From Arthrobacter sp. KBS0703 (GTDB lineage: Bacteria > Actinomycetota > Actinomycetes > Actinomycetales > Micrococcaceae): DNA of 64,000 bases. The notes beneath the pieces were generated by a model that saw nothing but the letters and a program-made list of their open reading frames with translations, had not been told where the DNA came from and made no database searches. Within the stretch, counting starts at the first letter, position 1. Every line of letters begins with the position of its first letter. Shown one piece after another: positions 61,064 to 64,000 of the stretch. The stretch spans positions 3,596,001-3,660,000 of the forward strand of contig NZ_MVDG02000001.1 of the NCBI RefSeq assembly GCF_002008315.2. Reading direction: 5' to 3'. Position numbers and translations under genes: made by a program.

Positions 61064-62188
61064 ATGGCCCAGACCGGACTTTCCGCAAGCAGACGGTTCC
61101 TCCGCGGCCGGATCCGCACCGGGCTGGTCCGCAGCCGGAACTCGCTGGTCCCCGCCATCCAGATGACGCTGTGCGCGGTGGGTGCCTACGCGTTCGCCGA
61201 GTACGTCCTGGGGCATTCGGGGCCGCTGTTCGCCGCCACGTCCTCGCTCATCGCCCTGGGGTTCTCCCGGGACCCGCGGCTGCGCAGGGTGATTGAGGTG
61301 GGGCTGGGCTGCACCATCGGCATTGCGGTGGGCGACCTGCTGCTCCACTGGCTGGGCGCCGGAATCTGGCAGGCCGCCGTCGTCCTTCTTTTCTCGATCC
61401 TGCTGGCCCGTTTCCTGGACAGCGGAACCATTTTCTCCACCCAGCTGGGGCTGCAGTCGCTGCTGGTGGTGCTGCTGCCGGCACCGCCGGGCGGCCCGTT
61501 CACGCGCAGCCTCGATGCCGTGGTGGGCGGCGTCTTCGCGCTGCTGGTCACCATCCTGGTGCCGAAGGATCCACGGCGCGAACCGCGCAAGGATGTCCAG
61601 AAGCTGCTCCACGAGCTGGCGGAAGTGCTGCGCGAATGTGCCGCCGCGCTGATGCAGAGCGACTCCACGCAGGCGTGGCATGCGCTGATCCGCGGCCGGA
61701 ACTGCCAGCCGCTGGTGGACGCCATGCGGCAGTCGCTGCGGACGTCTGGTGAGGTGGCCACGCTGGCACCGGCCTACCGGAGGCACCGGGATGAAATCGA
61801 CCGGCTGGAGCAGTCGCTGGATTACATCGACCTCGCGCTGCGCAATAGCCGCGTCTTTGCCCGCAGGCTGACCAGCGCCATCAACCACGCGGCGCTCTCC
61901 GACGAAGCCACCGAGAACATCGCCGAGGTCCTACAGGAGACCGCAGCTGCCATCGACGAACTCTCGCTCGGGCTGGCCGAGGTGCACGAGGGCGCCCGGC
62001 GTGCCCACCTCCGCAGCGCCAGGCAGGAGCTGGGTGCCATCGCGGGCCGGCTGCATCCGAAGATGCTGGAAGTGGAGCGGCTGGAGGGTGAGACCGTGGT
62101 GATGCTCTTCCGGCCGCTGATGGTGGACCTGCTGGAGGCCGCCGGCATGGATTCCCGCGAGGCCCGGGACATCCTCCCGCCGCTGTAG
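61064..62188 (+). CDS. FUSC/aromatic-acid-exporter-like membrane protein
   Basis: A 374-residue protein with about five to six hydrophobic segments in the first 170 residues (from SLVPAIQMTLCAVGAYAFAEYVLG to VVGGVFALLVTILVPKDP), followed by a long helical cytoplasmic region with coiled-coil character (DEIDRLEQSLDYIDLALRN, AIDELSLGLAEVHEGARRA). This is the layout of the ArAE/FUSC (DUF939) group, some of which export aromatic acids. It is 80 bp after hpaI, but variants of this gene also sit beside radA in actinobacteria, so its link to the pathway is uncertain. Confidence 0.8.
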   Translation: MAQTGLSASRRFLRGRIRTGLVRSRNSLVPAIQMTLCAVGAYAFAEYVLGHSGPLFAATSSLIALGFSRDPRLRRVIEVGLGCTIGIAVGDLLLHWLGAGIWQAAVVLLFSILLARFLDSGTIFSTQLGLQSLLVVLLPAPPGGPFTRSLDAVVGGVFALLVTILVPKDPRREPRKDVQKLLHELAEVLRECAAALMQSDSTQAWHALIRGRNCQPLVDAMRQSLRTSGEVATLAPAYRRHRDEIDRLEQSLDYIDLALRNSRVFARRLTSAINHAALSDEATENIAEVLQETAAAIDELSLGLAEVHEGARRAHLRSARQELGAIAGRLHPKMLEVERLEGETVVMLFRPLMVDLLEAAGMDSREARDILPPL

Positions 62189-62240
62189 GAGCGGAAGCCC
62201 GCGGAGCAGGAATGTCGGGGGCTCCGGATAGTGTGGAGCA

Positions 62241-63614
62241 ATGGCTACAAAGACTTCCCGGGCGTCCAAAACACCGGGCTATAAGTGCGCGGAATGCGGC
62301 TGGACCACGGTCAAGTGGGTGGGGCGCTGCGGTGAGTGCCAGGCGTGGGGAACCGTTGAGGAAACCGGCGCCGCCGTGGCCCGCACGACGGCGGCCACTA
62401 CCGTTTTGGAGCCCGCCCGCCCCATCGCCGAGGTGGACGCCACCACCGCCGCTTTCCTGCCCACGGGCGTGGACGAGCTGGACCGGGTGCTGGGCGGCGG
62501 CGTGGTGCCGGGCGCCGTGATCCTGCTGGCTGGTGAGCCGGGCGTCGGCAAGTCCACACTGCTGCTGGACGTGGCCGCCAAGTTTGCCCGGACGGGCCAA
62601 AGCGTCCTCTACGTCACCGGCGAGGAATCCGCGGCGCAGGTCAAGCTGCGGGCTGAGCGGATCAACGCCCTCGCGGACACCCTCTACCTGTCCGCTGAGA
62701 CCGACCTTGGCCAGGCCCTGGGCCAGGTGGAGAAGGTGGAACCAAAGCTCCTGGTGGTGGACTCCGTGCAGACATTGAGCAGCGCGGACGTGGAGGGCAG
62801 TTCGGGCGGCGTCTCCCAGGTGCGTGAGGTGGCCGCGTCCATCATCGCGGCCGCCAAGCGCCGCAACATGACCACGCTGCTGGTGGGGCACGTGACGAAG
62901 GACGGCTCCATCGCCGGGCCGCGCCTCCTGGAGCACCTCGTGGATGTGGTGTGCCAGTTCGAGGGCGAACGCCACTCCCGCCTCCGGCTGTTGCGTGCGG
63001 TCAAGAACCGGTACGGGCCCACGGACGACGTGGGCTGCTTCGACCTCAACGAGGACGGCATTGAGGGCCTCGCGGACCCCAGCGGGCTCTTCGTCACCCG
63101 CACCAAGGATCCCGTCTCCGGCACCTGCATCACGGTGACCATGGAGGGCAGGCGCCCGCTGCTGGCCGAGGTGCAGTCGCTCCTGGCCGAGAGCGCCAAC
63201 TCGCAGCCGCGCCGCGCCACCAGCGGCCTCGACAGCTCGCGGGTGGCCATGCTGCTGGCTGTGCTCCAGCAGCGGGCAGGCTGCCTGCTGCAGAAGGACG
63301 ACTCGTACGTGGCCACGGTGGGCGGCGTGAAACTCAGCGAGCCTGCCACGGACCTTGCCGTGGCGCTGGCCGTCGCGTCTGCCAAGGCGAAGAAACCGCT
63401 GCCGCAGCGGCTCATCGCGTTCGGGGAGGTGGGGCTGGCCGGCGAGGTCCGTCCTGTGCCGGGCATCAACCAGCGCATCCAGGAGGCGCACCGGCTGGGC
63501 TTCACGCACGCAGTGGTGCCCGCCAGCCACAACGGCCCGGGCCCGGTGCCGGCGGGCTTCTCGGTGCGGGAAGTCGGCCACCTGACCGAGGCCCTGAGTC
63601 TGCTGATCAGCTAG
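62241..63614 (+). CDS. radA: DNA repair protein RadA
   Basis: RadA is a DnaB-like helicase that aids branch migration in recombination. The 457-residue protein has the N-terminal C4 zinc motif (C16, C19, C30, C33 in YKCAECG...GRCGECQAWG), Walker A LLAGEPGVGKST, Walker B LLVVDSVQTL, the RadA-specific motif as KNRYGPTDDVGCF (normally KNRFG), and a C-terminal Lon-protease-like domain (LAVALAVASAKAKKPLPQRLIAFGEVGLAGEV split over about 370-420). Confidence 0.97.
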   Translation: MATKTSRASKTPGYKCAECGWTTVKWVGRCGECQAWGTVEETGAAVARTTAATTVLEPARPIAEVDATTAAFLPTGVDELDRVLGGGVVPGAVILLAGEPGVGKSTLLLDVAAKFARTGQSVLYVTGEESAAQVKLRAERINALADTLYLSAETDLGQALGQVEKVEPKLLVVDSVQTLSSADVEGSSGGVSQVREVAASIIAAAKRRNMTTLLVGHVTKDGSIAGPRLLEHLVDVVCQFEGERHSRLRLLRAVKNRYGPTDDVGCFDLNEDGIEGLADPSGLFVTRTKDPVSGTCITVTMEGRRPLLAEVQSLLAESANSQPRRATSGLDSSRVAMLLAVLQQRAGCLLQKDDSYVATVGGVKLSEPATDLAVALAVASAKAKKPLPQRLIAFGEVGLAGEVRPVPGINQRIQEAHRLGFTHAVVPASHNGPGPVPAGFSVREVGHLTEALSLLIS

Positions 63615-63633
63615 CGGCGCCAGTCGGCCGGAC

Positions 63634-63696
63634 GGGCAGTTAACGCGGGTGGCCGAGCAGTAAGCGCGGGTGGCCCGGTCGTTAACGCGGGTGGCC
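63634..63696. repeat. 21-bp tandem repeat, three copies
   Basis: The core GCGGGTGGCC recurs at an exact 21-bp period; the units are TTAACGCGGGTGGCC (63640), TAAGCGCGGGTGGCC (63661) and TTAACGCGGGTGGCC (63682). The third copy runs into a terminator-like hairpin. Located 20 bp after radA. Confidence 0.85.
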
Positions 63697-63722
63697 CGCG
63701 CCGGTCTGCCGGCGCGGGCCAC
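63691..63722 (+). terminator. Terminator hairpin downstream of radA
   Basis: GTGGCCCGCGCCGG, TCTG, CCGGCGCGGGCCAC: a perfect 14-bp GC stem with a 4-nt loop, 77 bp after the radA stop. No long T-run follows. Confidence 0.7.
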
Positions 63723-64000
63723 TGCTGTTGCTGTTCCGCCTCCGGCGGAGGCCTGCGGCCGGCTCTGGGTCTTGACGGGCCACTCGGCCTGGACCTTCAT
63801 GGTTGACCGTGAGGCGCGGGGTTCCCGCGGACGTCACAGTCCCGTGGCATCGACGGGCCTAGCCGACGCGATCACGGCAACCTCTTGGGTAAGCAGCTGG
63901 CGGAAGGTTAGGGCTTCACGCTCTCAACGAACTTTTCCGAATGCCAGCCTGACGTAACGATGGTTATCGGCGTTCTAAAATTCGTGGGGGAGTGGCTTCA
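63723..64000. other. Unassigned right edge of the window
   Basis: 278 bp without a supported gene. A minus-strand frame ending in TAA at 63908 could be the tail of a gene entering from the right, but it meets a stop at the window edge and shows no recognised motif. Confidence 0.4.

Noticed and set aside
63670..63957. A 95-codon plus-strand frame near the right edge
   Set aside because: It starts in the tandem repeat, passes through the terminator hairpin, and has no recognisable motif.

Overview
The window is high-GC chromosomal DNA of an Arthrobacter-type actinobacterium (Arthrobacter/Pseudarthrobacter group). This is inferred from a copper amine oxidase that matches, from memory, A. globiformis phenylethylamine oxidase almost residue for residue (TPQ tyrosine at position 382), an MndD/HPCD-type extradiol dioxygenase, actinobacterial PHO-box DNA, and dense use of GTG/TTG starts. 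There is no phage, plasmid, IS element or CRISPR array.

Layout. (1) 1-5.6 kb, minus: urease operon ureA-B-C-E-F-G-D plus a NiCoT nickel permease cut by the window edge. (2) 5.7-11.6 kb: a LacI regulator, a long hemA (glutamyl-tRNA reductase), a YCII protein, a cytoplasmic GH51 arabinofuranosidase with its own operator, and a broken HtrA-like protease gene. (3) 11.6-32.9 kb: an arabinan/arabinose utilisation locus with araBDA, three secreted enzymes on the minus strand (GH43 with a frameshift, GH127, GH51), a YtfQ-R-T/YjfF-type sugar ABC importer, a Tat-exported GH43-AbfB enzyme and two sister LacI repressors. The araB and ytfQ promoters share the same layout (TTGACG, 18 bp, CACAAT) with the same operator, TGTTAGCGTTCACA, lying on the -10 box. 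(4) 33-40 kb: tRNA-Lys, a hypothetical gene, a candidate structured RNA, DUF47-Pit phosphate uptake, and pstSCAB with a PHO box and an attenuator-like hairpin after pstS. (5) 40.3-48.3 kb: flavin reductase, a scar of two truncated genes, copper amine oxidase with TetR, a D-threonine-aldolase-like enzyme, an AraC regulator, and a damaged stretch holding a glutamate dehydrogenase fragment and a broken AmiS/UreI channel. (6) 48.1-61 kb: APC permease, aldehyde dehydrogenase, prephenate dehydratase, an FAD aromatic hydroxylase, and a homoprotocatechuate meta-cleavage operon that starts with an unusual FAH-RraA fusion. (7) 61-64 kb: FUSC-type membrane protein, radA, and a 21-bp tandem repeat.

How it fits together. 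Region 3 is a nearly complete route from polymeric arabinan outside the cell to xylulose 5-phosphate. Regions 5-6 can be read as one route from aromatic monoamines (tyramine, dopamine or phenylethylamine type) through aldehyde and hydroxyphenylacetate to homoprotocatechuate and then to pyruvate plus succinate semialdehyde. No gene for the CHM isomerase step (HpaF) is visible.

Quality warning. The sequence contains library adapter DNA: a complete Nextera mate-pair junction (two 19-bp mosaic ends head to head) at 21421-21458 and a single mosaic end at 47851-47869. Removing the latter restores the reading frame of the interrupted gene. Several one-base frameshifts (about 11000, 17045, 47935) may therefore be sequencing or assembly errors rather than biology, and the joins around 21.4 kb and 47.3-47.9 kb need independent confirmation.
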